From Phycisphaerales bacterium UBA1926 (GTDB taxonomy: Bacteria > Planctomycetota > Phycisphaerae > Phycisphaerales > UBA1924), in the NCBI GenBank assembly GCA_002337215.1, contig DDFO01000047.1, positions 19,605 to 44,896 on the forward strand: a stretch of 25,292 nucleotides of DNA, read 5' to 3'. Of this stretch, positions 16,444-24,779 are shown in pieces. Within the stretch, counting starts at the first letter, position 1; every line of letters starts with the position of its first letter. Under the pieces are notes generated by a model. It was not told where the DNA came from and did no database searches. It saw only the letters and a list, made by a program, of their open reading frames with translations. Made by a program: the position numbers and the translations under genes.

Positions 16444-17523
16444 TCACGCCAAGCCCACGGGTTCGGGTGAGTCGCTGAAGGCCTCAACAATGCCGCTGAC
16501 CATCCGCGTCGCCGCGTCGCCCCGGCCGTACGGCTGCGCGGAGGTCTCGATCGGCGAGGCCGCCCACGGGTATGCGCCGACGAGATCGTCCGTGTTCGCG
16601 CCGACGAGGCGGTCGACGTCGAGGTCGAGAAGCTCCTGCCACGGCGAAACCTCGCTGAGGGTGATGCAGCGTTTTTTCGCGAAGAACGCTTCTTTCTGAA
16701 GCCCGCCCGAGTCGGTGATCACGTACTCGCACGCGGCGAGCAGCCCCAGCATGGTGTGGTAGGACACGGGCTCGTTGGCGAGCACATTCGCGGGCAGGTC
16801 GAGCCCGAACCGTTCCATCGCCTTGGCTGTCCTGGGGTGCATCGGAAGGAAGACCGGGAACGGGCAGGCCGCGATCCCCCGCATGATGCTCTCGAGACGC
16901 TTCGGGCAATCCGTGTTCGCGGCACGGTGGATTGTGCAGAGAACGAACGGTCCGTCCGGCGTCGCGTCGTCCGAGCGGTGCTTGTCGCTCATCTTGAAGA
17001 GGTCGTAGCTGATATCGCCCGGGACAGAGACGCCGCGTGTGATCCCCTCGCGCGCCAGCGCTTCCCGCGAATGGTCCGAAGAGCAGAAGAGCAGATCGGA
17101 GAGGTGGTCCGTCACAACCCGGTTGATCTCCTCGGGGATATCCCGCTTGTAGTGCCGCATGCCCGCTTCGACATGCGCGATCGGGATGCAGAGCTTCGCG
17201 GCAGCCAGTGCCCCCGCCATCGTTGAGTTGGTGTCCCCGATGACCACCACCACCGTCGGCTCATACCGAACCATGACTCCTTCGAGGGCGGGGAGCATCA
17301 GGCCCGTCATCTCCCCATGCGTGCCGCCGGAGATCCCGAGGTTCTCCGCCGGCTCCGGCATGCTCAGTTCATCGAAGAACACGCCCGACATCGCGTGGTC
17401 GTAGTGCTGCCCGGTGTGGATCGAGATCTCTTCGATCCCTTCACCCGCCTCTGAGATCGCGCGAGAGAGCATCGCCGCTTTCACAAACTGCGGACGGGCA
17501 CCGATGATCGTCATGATTTTCAC
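16444..17523 (-). CDS. wbpI: UDP-GlcNAc-type 2-epimerase, WbpI/WlbD-like
   Basis: A 359-residue non-hydrolysing UDP-sugar 2-epimerase. The entry motif GARPQFVKAA (8-17) is that of the WbpI/WlbD branch (UDP-GlcNAc3NAcA to UDP-ManNAc3NAcA); WecB proteins usually read GTRPE. Other family marks are GDTNST (96-101) with Asp97, HVEAG (117-121), PEEINR (130-135), TIHRAANTD (197-205) and TDSGGLQKEA (270-279). The start is ATG at 17521-17523, which overlaps the stop of the upstream glycosyltransferase by 4 bp (ATGA type), so the pair is an operon. The gene converges on the ABC ATPase gene with 4 bp between stops. Epimerase family membership is certain; the WbpI assignment is strong given the other four pathway genes nearby. 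Confidence 0.93.
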   Translation of the reverse strand: MKIMTIIGARPQFVKAAMLSRAISEAGEGIEEISIHTGQHYDHAMSGVFFDELSMPEPAENLGISGGTHGEMTGLMLPALEGVMVRYEPTVVVVIGDTNSTMAGALAAAKLCIPIAHVEAGMRHYKRDIPEEINRVVTDHLSDLLFCSSDHSREALAREGITRGVSVPGDISYDLFKMSDKHRSDDATPDGPFVLCTIHRAANTDCPKRLESIMRGIAACPFPVFLPMHPRTAKAMERFGLDLPANVLANEPVSYHTMLGLLAACEYVITDSGGLQKEAFFAKKRCITLSEVSPWQELLDLDVDRLVGANTDDLVGAYPWAASPIETSAQPYGRGDAATRMVSGIVEAFSDSPEPVGLA

Positions 17524-19139
17524 TTCGTGGTCTCCGAGTGAACAGGGAGCGATTCGTAGAGGTTGACGAGCTTCTCCGCCTGAGCGGGCCAGCCGTAGAC
17601 GGTCCGCATCTCAGCGAGCTGCTCATCGGTCGGCGTGAGCTCGTCTCTCTTCTCGTACACCTCGCGCATCGCTCTCGCGATATCGCTGGGATCCAGCGAG
17701 TTCATCAGTGCGCCGTGCGGGTGCTCGTTGAGGAAATCCCGGATCTCGGCGACTTCGCCGCACACGACCGGCAGCTTCCCGAAGAGGCTCTCGAAGAGCT
17801 TGTTGGGCATCGAGAAATCCTGCTGCAACGAGAACTTGATGCGGGTGATGAGCGACAGATCCCCGGTGTGGATGTAGTGAATGATCTGGTCGGGCGCGAC
17901 GCCGTCGAGCAGGTGCAGGCGATCCATAACCCCGAATTCCTCGGCTGCCTCGAGAAGCATCGCCTCGTATCTCGGGTTCCGACCGCCCACCTTGGCGATG
18001 TGGAACTCCGGTGCGTGGACAAGCGTCTCGGCGACCTGTCGGAGGGCGCGGCGGGGGTTCAGCCCCCCGACGTAGACCGCCAGCGGCGTGTCCTTGCTCA
18101 ACCCGAGATCGGAACGCACATCGCGCTGAACCTTGTTTTCGGGCTCGTAGGGGGGCGTGTTGTAAACAACGACCGGAGGGTCGATCTTGTACAGGTCCGC
18201 GAAGACCCGGCGGAACCCGCGAGAAACCGTCACCATGCCGTCGATCCTGGCAATGAAACGCCGCTCGGTCTTGACCTTGTACCGCCTCGCGAGCCAGGTC
18301 TCGTTCTCGATCTCGAGCGTCGCGAACTCGTGCGCGTCGTAAACAAGCGCCGCGCCCGTCTTCGTCTTCACCGAAGCGCCCGCCGGGAGCGCGACGAGAT
18401 CGTGCGCGTGGACCACGTCCGGGGCCCACTGGGCGACGGTGTTCTCCATCGCGAGCCTGAACCCCCAGTAGTTCTTCAGGACGTTCAGAAAGGGCCGGAG
18501 CTTCGACGATTCGTTCCGATCGACAAGGTTGATACACCAGCGGGCGATCACCCGGGCCCGGTGCAGAAGACTGGCCTTCAGGCCGAGCCTCCGCGAGCCC
18601 GACTTCTTCTTGAAATGGTTCAGCTTCGTCCGAATCGCCCGGAGCCCCGCGTGGACGCGACGGAGCGAGTTCGGGACCTCACCGTTCTCGCACTTCCGGC
18701 GGGCATACCGCATGTGGATCACGAGGGCGATGACGAACGGGCTCATCAGCAGCAGGCAGCCGGACCGGACGAGGCGAACGCCCAGATAGCTGGGCTGCTT
18801 CTCGTGCCGGATCTTTTTCTCCCGGCTGAGCCCGAGCTTGATGCCGACGATCCGGTCGATCGGCGGGCGGCGAACGACGATCCTCTTGTACCGCACCCCG
18901 TTCCGGAACTCGCTTTCGGGGACCTCAGGGTTCGCCCGGCAGAACACACAGACCTCGTGCCCCGAGAGCGCAAGCGCCTCGGCCTCTTTGATCACCCGGC
19001 TGTCGTTCGCGCACGAGTTGTTCAGCAGCATCGCGACCCGGAGAGGCCGGCGCGATTGCCTCGGAGGCCACGGTACCTCCTGCCCGATCTTCGCTTCGAT
19101 CACGGGCTGTTCGAGAAGTTCTGTCGCCGTCTGTTCCAC
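17520..19139 (-). CDS. GT4-type glycosyltransferase with extended, membrane-associated N-domain
   Basis: A 539-residue GT-B glycosyltransferase, longer than the usual 350-420. The N-domain begins at about residue 33 (LRVAMLLNN) and has NDSRVIKEAEALA. An insert of roughly residues 95-235 carries a hydrophobic stretch (126-143) flanked by basic residues, likely a membrane anchor or monotopic segment. The fold resumes with DVVHAHDLVALP (241-252), YDAHE (267-271), YVGGLNPRR in the C-domain, and the nucleotide-sugar block MPNKLFESLFGKLPVV. The start is GTG at 19137-19139 with a GAAGG ribosome site upstream. It overlaps wbpI by 4 bp, which suggests it transfers the sugar WbpI makes or acts in the same step series. 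Donor and acceptor are unproven. Confidence 0.88.
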   Translation of the reverse strand: MEQTATELLEQPVIEAKIGQEVPWPPRQSRRPLRVAMLLNNSCANDSRVIKEAEALALSGHEVCVFCRANPEVPESEFRNGVRYKRIVVRRPPIDRIVGIKLGLSREKKIRHEKQPSYLGVRLVRSGCLLLMSPFVIALVIHMRYARRKCENGEVPNSLRRVHAGLRAIRTKLNHFKKKSGSRRLGLKASLLHRARVIARWCINLVDRNESSKLRPFLNVLKNYWGFRLAMENTVAQWAPDVVHAHDLVALPAGASVKTKTGAALVYDAHEFATLEIENETWLARRYKVKTERRFIARIDGMVTVSRGFRRVFADLYKIDPPVVVYNTPPYEPENKVQRDVRSDLGLSKDTPLAVYVGGLNPRRALRQVAETLVHAPEFHIAKVGGRNPRYEAMLLEAAEEFGVMDRLHLLDGVAPDQIIHYIHTGDLSLITRIKFSLQQDFSMPNKLFESLFGKLPVVCGEVAEIRDFLNEHPHGALMNSLDPSDIARAMREVYEKRDELTPTDEQLAEMRTVYGWPAQAEKLVNLYESLPVHSETTK

Positions 19140-19248
19140 GAGGAAGCCCTTCCGCCGTTGAGATGAATCGCGACCAACGCCGCTCCCTCATGGCTCTTGC
19201 TGGGTCCAATGATAACCCGTTTCGGCCTACGATCCGGGCAATCCCCGT
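19140..19248. promoter_or_regulatory. Divergent promoter region between two glycosyltransferase units
   Basis: This 109-bp gap serves two divergent glycosyltransferase operons. TACGAT at 19228-19233 is a possible rightward -10 box, but it leaves little leader. No clear -35 or dyad is seen. Confidence 0.25.
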
Positions 19249-20667
19249 ATGCGTGTATTGATTGTCAGCCATTTTTTCCCGCCGCACGTTGCGACCGCGT
19301 CGCGGCGTATCCATGCGATCGCAACCGCGTTCGGTGAAGCGGGGCACGATGTCACTGTGCTCACGAGTCGGAAACGGGTAAAGGACATGATCGCGCCGCT
19401 CGACGGCGGAAACTTCAGGGTCATCGAGGTCCCGTTCCGATTGCCGCGAGCCGTTGAGAAGTGCCGAGCCTGGTTGAAGGCGGGGCAAAACCAGCCCACG
19501 CAGGCAGGGGCGTCGAGCCTTCGCGAGAACGGAACGGGCCAATCCGGTTTGGGAAATGATCGGACGCGTCGCAAGTACTCCCCGGCCGGAGTCATCAACG
19601 CGATCCGGCGTCGCACCGGTGTCGCCAGCGCCGTCCGCATGCCGGATCTGAGTCGGTATTGGGTCCGACCCGCGGCGGAGGCCGCGCGGGACCTCGCGGC
19701 ACGGGACGGCGAGTGGGATGTCATCCTGAGTTCGGCGGGCCCGTACACCTGCCACCTCATCGCGATGCGGTTGATGAACGCGGGTCTCGGCAAGCGCTGG
19801 ATCGCCGAGTACCGGGACCTCTGGTCGGGCAACAACCTCTACTCAGGGCTGTTCCCGTTCACGCTGGTCGAGCACACCCTCGACCGTCGGGTGCTCCGAT
19901 GCGCCGACGCGCTTGTCGCGATCAGCGAACCCATGTCCGATTGGATCAGATCGCGCACGGACAAAAACGTCCACACCATCTACAACGGGTACTCGGCGTC
20001 CGAACTCACCCGCGAGTTCACCCAGACCGCGAACCGTCCGTTCCGTCTCGTCTACACCGGTGTGCTGAACACGAGCGGGCGGAACATCGACGCGGTGCTC
20101 GGCGGTATCGCAAAGGCAATCGATCTCGGTATCGATGTCCGGCTTGAGCTCGCCGGAGAGAACCACGGCCCGTTCATCGAGGCGGTGCGGCACCATAAGC
20201 TGTCGGGATCCTTCCATCACCACGGCCTGCTCCCGCGCGATGCCGCGATCCAGTTGCAGCGCAACGCCGATGCGCTGCTGCTGGTCGAGTGGCACGATCC
20301 ACGAGCCGGAGTGCTGACGAGCAAGCTGTTCGACTACATCGCCGCCGGCCCGCCCATCCTCGTCACGGGCCCCGAGGGAGAACTGTCGAACATCGTCCGG
20401 TCGCTCGATCGCGGGTTGCAGGCCGGCGATTCACCGGAGAGTGTTGCGCGAGCAATCACGAGTCTCGCGAATCAAGAGATCACTTTCGACCCTTCGGCCC
20501 TCGCGATCAGCAATTTCTCTCGCGAGACCCAGTCCGCGAAACTGGTGCGTATCGCCGAACTGCTGGGGAGCCATCACGCCGACAGATCATGTCCCAAACC
20601 AGCGTCGTGGGCGGTCCGGGAAAGTGCCCCGCCGCGTGCGAACATGCAAGAGATGCGAAACGCATAA
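19249..20667 (+). CDS. GT4-type glycosyltransferase
   Basis: A 472-residue GT-B glycosyltransferase. The N-domain starts at residue 1 with MRVLIVSHFFPP and ASRRI, and includes SSAGPYTCHLIA and the WIAEYRDLWSGN block typical of enzymes related to WbuB-like transferases. The C-domain has RLVYTGVLN and LTSKLFDYIAAGPPIL. In that last motif Asp replaces the Glu usual in KLFEY, a conservative change at the nucleotide-sugar contact. A low-complexity polar insert lies at about residues 75-125, and a roughly 30-residue tail follows the fold. The ATG at 19249 has only a weak Shine-Dalgarno. Its TAA overlaps the next ATG by one base (TAATG), so the two glycosyltransferases are coupled. The sugar transferred is unknown. 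Confidence 0.88.
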   Translation: MRVLIVSHFFPPHVATASRRIHAIATAFGEAGHDVTVLTSRKRVKDMIAPLDGGNFRVIEVPFRLPRAVEKCRAWLKAGQNQPTQAGASSLRENGTGQSGLGNDRTRRKYSPAGVINAIRRRTGVASAVRMPDLSRYWVRPAAEAARDLAARDGEWDVILSSAGPYTCHLIAMRLMNAGLGKRWIAEYRDLWSGNNLYSGLFPFTLVEHTLDRRVLRCADALVAISEPMSDWIRSRTDKNVHTIYNGYSASELTREFTQTANRPFRLVYTGVLNTSGRNIDAVLGGIAKAIDLGIDVRLELAGENHGPFIEAVRHHKLSGSFHHHGLLPRDAAIQLQRNADALLLVEWHDPRAGVLTSKLFDYIAAGPPILVTGPEGELSNIVRSLDRGLQAGDSPESVARAITSLANQEITFDPSALAISNFSRETQSAKLVRIAELLGSHHADRSCPKPASWAVRESAPPRANMQEMRNA

Positions 20668-21914
20668 TGCCGCGACCGATTCGGGTTCTCGTCGTCAATG
20701 ATTACGGCGAACTCGGCGGGGCCGAGGTGGTCGCCAACCAGAGCGTCGAGGGACTCCGAGATACCGGGGTCGAAGCATCGCTCTTTACGGGCGATGGAGC
20801 CGGCGTGCGACGAAGCCCCGTCGGATACCTCGATTCGCGACCGGCGCGCAGGCTGCTGCGTGCAGCGCTAGAGAAGCACCGACCGAACGTCGTCCATCTC
20901 CACAACTTCTACCACTTGCTATCGCCAGGAATTCTCGCGACCCTCGCGCGATACAAGCGCGAAGGGCGGGGTCCGATCGCCGTCGTCGCAACGGCTCACG
21001 ACGCACACCTGGTATGCCCAAACCCATCTCTGCTGCGGTACACACGGGGGCACCCCGAGGTCATTGATACCAATAGACACCCGCTCGTCTCGAACACAGA
21101 GCTCTTCACGCGGGTCTGGGATCGCCGCGGCCCACTCGTGAGCGCCGCGCGATCGCTCCAGCACCTCGTGAACTACCGGGTGCTCGCCAGGCACCGCACG
21201 CTCGACGCGATCTTCGCGCCCAGTCGTTGGTACGCGAATCTTCTCGCCCGCGTCGGCCCGGAGGTGCGGTTTGTTCCGAACCCTGTCGACACCGGGCCAC
21301 GCGCAGCCCCGCCGCCGGCCGATCCGGTCTCTGCCGACACACGCAACGATCGGTTCACGCTGCTCTTCGTCGGGCGGGTAGAGCCCGACAAAGGGCTCGC
21401 GCTCTTTATCGAGCGTGCCAGCCGAACGGGGTTCCGGCTCGACGTTGTCGGCACCGGGTCCGATCTTGAGCGTTGCAAGCGCATCGCGGTCGAACAAGGG
21501 GTCGAGGCCGTGTTCTACGGCAGGCTCTCGCATACCGAAACCAAGCATCGGATCGCTCAAACGGACGCGTTGGTCCTGCCCTCGGTCTGGCCGGAAAACG
21601 CGCCACTCGTTCTCTTCGAAGCCGTTGCCGCAGGGACACCGGTCATCGCGGGCAATCTCGGCGGCATCCCCGAGATCATCGAGGAGTTCCGCGCCGGGTG
21701 GTGCTTCGATCCCACCGACACCGAGTCCGTCTGCTCGGCAATCGACGCGGCGCGCCGCGAGCACGACAGGGGCCCCGATGCATCGCAGCAGGAACGGATC
21801 GCCCTCACCGCCGCGGAGACAAGCCGCCTCCTCGCCGACCGATCAACGAAGGCGCACGCGATCACACTCGTCGAGCGATACAACGAGATACTCGACGCCG
21901 CTGCACCGGATTAA
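20667..21914 (+). CDS. GT4-type glycosyltransferase
   Basis: A 415-residue GT-B glycosyltransferase of family 4. Seen: an N-terminal VLVVNDYGELGGAE (7-20), VVHLHNFYHLLSP in the acceptor domain, LLFVGRVEPDKGL at the start of the C-domain, and an intact EX7E motif in PENAPLVLFEA followed by GTPVIAGNLGGIPEII. The frame is open upstream to 20289, but the ATG at 20667 is chosen because the GT fold begins there and it overlaps the preceding stop as TAATG. The stop is 6 bp from the stop of the convergent wbpA. It is cytoplasmic or peripheral on the inner membrane, with donor and acceptor unknown. Confidence 0.92.
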   Translation: MPRPIRVLVVNDYGELGGAEVVANQSVEGLRDTGVEASLFTGDGAGVRRSPVGYLDSRPARRLLRAALEKHRPNVVHLHNFYHLLSPGILATLARYKREGRGPIAVVATAHDAHLVCPNPSLLRYTRGHPEVIDTNRHPLVSNTELFTRVWDRRGPLVSAARSLQHLVNYRVLARHRTLDAIFAPSRWYANLLARVGPEVRFVPNPVDTGPRAAPPPADPVSADTRNDRFTLLFVGRVEPDKGLALFIERASRTGFRLDVVGTGSDLERCKRIAVEQGVEAVFYGRLSHTETKHRIAQTDALVLPSVWPENAPLVLFEAVAAGTPVIAGNLGGIPEIIEEFRAGWCFDPTDTESVCSAIDAARREHDRGPDASQQERIALTAAETSRLLADRSTKAHAITLVERYNEILDAAAPD

Positions 21915-21920
21915 CGGCAC

Positions 21921-23297
21921 TCACGCCTTGACGAGTGTCCCCGCGATCGTGTCCGCCCGGGTCATCGCGTTGCGCGTATCGACGATCAGGTCCGCCTCCC
22001 GGCCCACGAGCGAGTAATCGATGATCTTGTGATCGGTGACGATCAGCACGCAGTCCGCCTCGCGGATCTCCGCGGCCGTGAGATCGACGCCCGTCATCTC
22101 GATATCGTGATCGCGCATCTCGGGGAACTCGGCAACATGGGGGTCGTGATACCGGACATCGGCGCCGCGGCCGAGCAGATCCTCGATGATCTCCGCCGCC
22201 GGGCTCTCGCGGGTGTCGTCCACGTTCGGCTTGTAGGCGACGCCCAGCACCAGCACCCGGCTGCCCTTGATCGCCTTGCCCTTGTCGTTGAGCGCCTCGC
22301 CCACGCGTTTCACGACGTGGTGGGGCATCTGCCGGTTCACCTGCCCCGCGAGCTCGATGAACTGCGTCTGGAATCCCGTTTCCTTCGCTTTCCAGGTCAG
22401 GTAGAACGGATCGATCGGGATGCAGTGCCCGCCAAGCCCGGGCCCGGGGTAGAACGCCTGGAACCCGAACGGCTTGGTCTTCGCGGCGTCGATGACCTCC
22501 CAGATATCAATGCCCTGGCGGTCGAGGATCATCTTCAATTCGTTGACCAGCGCGATGTTGACCGCGCGGTAGATGTTCTCAACCAGCTTCGCGGACTCGG
22601 CGACCTCCGCGCTGGAGACCTCGTGCACGCTCGCGATGCACGACGAGTAGAACTGCACCGCAAGCGAAGTGCTCTCGGCGTCCACGCCGCCCACGAGCTT
22701 GGGGATCCGCTCGGTCGTCGTGCCCTCACGCCCGGGGTCCTCGCGTTCGGGGCTGTAGGCCAGAAAGAAATCCTTGCCGCACACCATGCCGGACTCTTCG
22801 AGAATGGGCATCATCTCGTCGCGTGTCGTGCCGGGATAGGTCGTCGATTCAAGCACGACGAGCTGGCCGGGCCGGAGCGCCTCCGCGGCGAGGCGTGTGC
22901 TCGAATGCACAAAGCTCAGGTCGGGCTCGTTGTGCGGCCCGAGCGGGGTCGGAACACACAGGATCACAACGTCCGCCTCGCTCAGCCGGGTGGCGTCGCT
23001 CGTCGGGTCGAAACGTCCGGTCGACATCAGGTCCTTGGCGAGCCCGTCACCGAGGTGCTTGAGATAGTCCTCCCCGGCGATGAGCATGTCGACCTTCTTC
23101 TGATCGACGTCGAAGCCCAGAACCCGGAAGCCGGCGGTATGGACCGCGCGAGCGAGCGGGATACCGACGTACCCGAGGCCCATGATCCCGATCACCGCCG
23201 TCTTTGCGTCGAGCCGCTCGCGCAGCTGCGCCGCCATCGACGCCCCGGCCTGGGTCGTCGGGCCGTCCGCCTGCTGCTCGGTTCCGATCTGTGCCAT
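21921..23297 (-). CDS. wbpA: UDP-N-acetyl-glucosamine 6-dehydrogenase, WbpA-like
   Basis: A 458-residue UDP-glucose/GDP-mannose dehydrogenase family enzyme. It oxidises C6 of a UDP-HexNAc twice to give the uronic acid, the first step toward UDP-ManNAc3NAcA. Seen: Rossmann motif GIMGLGYVG (37-45) after an N-terminal extension of about 30 residues, PTPLG (116-120), STTYPGTT (151-158), Lys273 in AAKTKPFGF, and catalytic Cys292 in GLGGHCIPIDP. The C-terminal UDP-binding domain contains LGVAYKPNVDDTRESPA (351-367). The ATG at 23295-23297 has AGAGGA 7 nt upstream. The open frame reaches 23837, but that extra stretch has no family similarity. It is alone on its strand, convergent with a glycosyltransferase gene. 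UDP-ManNAc as substrate (WecC-type) is the main alternative. Confidence 0.93.
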   Translation of the reverse strand: MAQIGTEQQADGPTTQAGASMAAQLRERLDAKTAVIGIMGLGYVGIPLARAVHTAGFRVLGFDVDQKKVDMLIAGEDYLKHLGDGLAKDLMSTGRFDPTSDATRLSEADVVILCVPTPLGPHNEPDLSFVHSSTRLAAEALRPGQLVVLESTTYPGTTRDEMMPILEESGMVCGKDFFLAYSPEREDPGREGTTTERIPKLVGGVDAESTSLAVQFYSSCIASVHEVSSAEVAESAKLVENIYRAVNIALVNELKMILDRQGIDIWEVIDAAKTKPFGFQAFYPGPGLGGHCIPIDPFYLTWKAKETGFQTQFIELAGQVNRQMPHHVVKRVGEALNDKGKAIKGSRVLVLGVAYKPNVDDTRESPAAEIIEDLLGRGADVRYHDPHVAEFPEMRDHDIEMTGVDLTAAEIREADCVLIVTDHKIIDYSLVGREADLIVDTRNAMTRADTIAGTLVKA

Positions 23298-23769
23298 GCA
23301 TGTATCCTCTCGCTCGGGCACCATGCGGGGCCCGCGTCTGCTGCTCATCGTACCGCTGAAGGTCTCTCCGGGCCCCGTTTCCGGGATGTCACCACGCCGT
23401 TTCCTGCCAGTACGCGTCGGTGTGAACAACCAAATATCGACCCCGATACAACGCTCGTCATTCCCGCGCAGCCCGCGTGGGGCAATGCTCCGGATCTGCG
23501 TCCGGATCGAGCGCGAGCTGTGTTGTCTGGGTGTCATCCCACGCGCCCGCGCCGCAGCGGGCTCACTTCCCGGAAGATGATAGCCGGCGAGCCTCCCACG
23601 CCCCCACCCGAGCCGACGCCCAAACCAGGGCCCGCGAGCGATTTTCTTTGGGCATACCCCCCCGCGAGGGCCGATGTCTCCGCAAACCGCCGTTCGCTCG
23701 GCGGCACCGAATCTGAACCGTCGCGGCATCAGGTTCGTCGCGAAACGCTCGTTCTCGAGAGGGAAGTCG
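23298..23769. other. 472-nt divergent intergenic region between wbpA and rmlA
   Basis: No credible gene is seen; open frames here are extensions or shadows of neighbours. It should hold both divergent promoters. Two GC-rich perfect inverted repeats are present: 23545-23562 (GCCCGC/GCGGGC, 6-nt loop) and 23687-23704 (CCGCCG/CGGCGG, 6-nt loop). CCGTTTCC occurs twice in direct orientation, 22 bp apart, at 23375-23382 and 23397-23404. The stretch around 23425-23450 is the most A/T-rich part and a likely promoter site, but no convincing -35/-10 pair can be assigned. Confidence 0.4.
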
Positions 23770-24660
23770 ATGAAAGGCATCATCCTCGCCGGCGGGCACG
23801 GCACCCGCCTCCGCCCCCTCACCGGGGCTGTCAGCAAGCAACTCCTCCCCGTCTACAACAAGCCGATGATCTACTACCCCCTCTCGGTGCTCATGCTCGC
23901 CGGCATCCGGGAGATCCTGCTCATCTCCACCCCCGAACATCTCCCGCTGTACAAGCAGCTCCTCGGGGACGGCTCCGAGTGGGGGCTCGAGATCTCGTAC
24001 GTCGTCCAGGACCAGCCGCGCGGCCTCGCGGAGGCGTTCCTGCTCGACAAGGAATTCGCCAGAGATCAACCCGTCTGTCTCATCCTCGGCGACAACATCT
24101 TCCACGGCCGGGGACTCTCGACGTCGCTCCGCGAAGCCGCGACCAGAACAACCGGTGCCTCGGTCTTCGCGTACCCCGTGAACGATCCCGAGCGGTACGG
24201 CGTCGTCGAGTTCGACGACCAGCACCGGGCGGTCTCGATCGAAGAGAAGCCCGCCGAGCCCAAAAGCCGGTTCGCCGTCCCCGGTCTGTATTTCTATGAC
24301 AAACGGGTGACCCGGTACGCCGAGGAGCTCGAACCGAGCGCGCGCGGCGAACTCGAGATCACGGATATCAACCGCCGGTACATGGACGACGGCGAACTGC
24401 ACGTCCAAGTCTGGGGCAGGGGCCTCGCCTGGCTCGACGCGGGGACGCACGAATCGCTGCTCCAGGCCCAGGTCTTCGTGCAGGCGATCGAGGACCGCCA
24501 GGGACGGATGATCTGCTGCCCCGAGGAGATCGCCTGGCGGATGGGCTTCATCAGCGACGACGCGTTTGGTGCGCTCGCTCGAGGCTATTTCAAGAACGAG
24601 TACGGCGACTACCTCCGCAATATCCACGCCGAAGGCCGCGACGAGTATTGGGATCATTGA
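23770..24660 (+). CDS. rmlA: Glucose-1-phosphate thymidylyltransferase RmlA/RfbA
   Basis: A 296-residue sugar nucleotidyltransferase that makes dTDP-glucose from dTTP and glucose-1-phosphate. Seen: the N-terminal nucleotide loop [12 protein letters not shown] (7-18), with His where Ser is usual, then [29 protein letters not shown], the metal-binding [14 protein letters not shown], and the C-terminal [12 protein letters not shown]. Length and order match RmlA throughout. The ATG at 23770 follows GAGGGA. The usual partners rmlB, rmlC and rmlD are not in this window, so the final dTDP-sugar cannot be named. It sits at the edge of the glycan locus and is divergent from wbpA. Confidence 0.95.
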   Translation: MKGIILAGGHGTRLRPLTGAVSKQLLPVYNKPMIYYPLSVLMLAGIREILLISTPEHLPLYKQLLGDGSEWGLEISYVVQDQPRGLAEAFLLDKEFARDQPVCLILGDNIFHGRGLSTSLREAATRTTGASVFAYPVNDPERYGVVEFDDQHRAVSIEEKPAEPKSRFAVPGLYFYDKRVTRYAEELEPSARGELEITDINRRYMDDGELHVQVWGRGLAWLDAGTHESLLQAQVFVQAIEDRQGRMICCPEEIAWRMGFISDDAFGALARGYFKNEYGDYLRNIHAEGRDEYWDH

Positions 24661-24779
24661 CTCGCTCGCTCCCCGAATGCCCGAACGGATGCCGACGCGA
24701 CCACTCTTCGAGCCCGTGAAGAGGGGGCTCCAGAGTTTCGCGTTGTCTTGTGCGCTCGCGTCGGCGTAGGCTCCGTGTG

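Noticed and set aside
17538..19166. 542-codon plus-strand open frame
   Set aside because: It is antisense to the extended glycosyltransferase, which has clear GT-B motifs.
23375..23404. Direct repeat CCGTTTCC spaced 22 bp
   Set aside because: Two helical turns of spacing is suggestive of a regulator site, but an 8-bp repeat is too short to support on its own.
23298..23837. 180-codon upstream extension of wbpA
   Set aside because: It has no family similarity and overlaps the start of rmlA on the other strand; the AGAGGA ribosome site supports the ATG at 23297.
22029..24299. 756-codon plus-strand open frame
   Set aside because: It spans the antisense of wbpA, an intergenic region and another frame of rmlA, all better explained by those genes.
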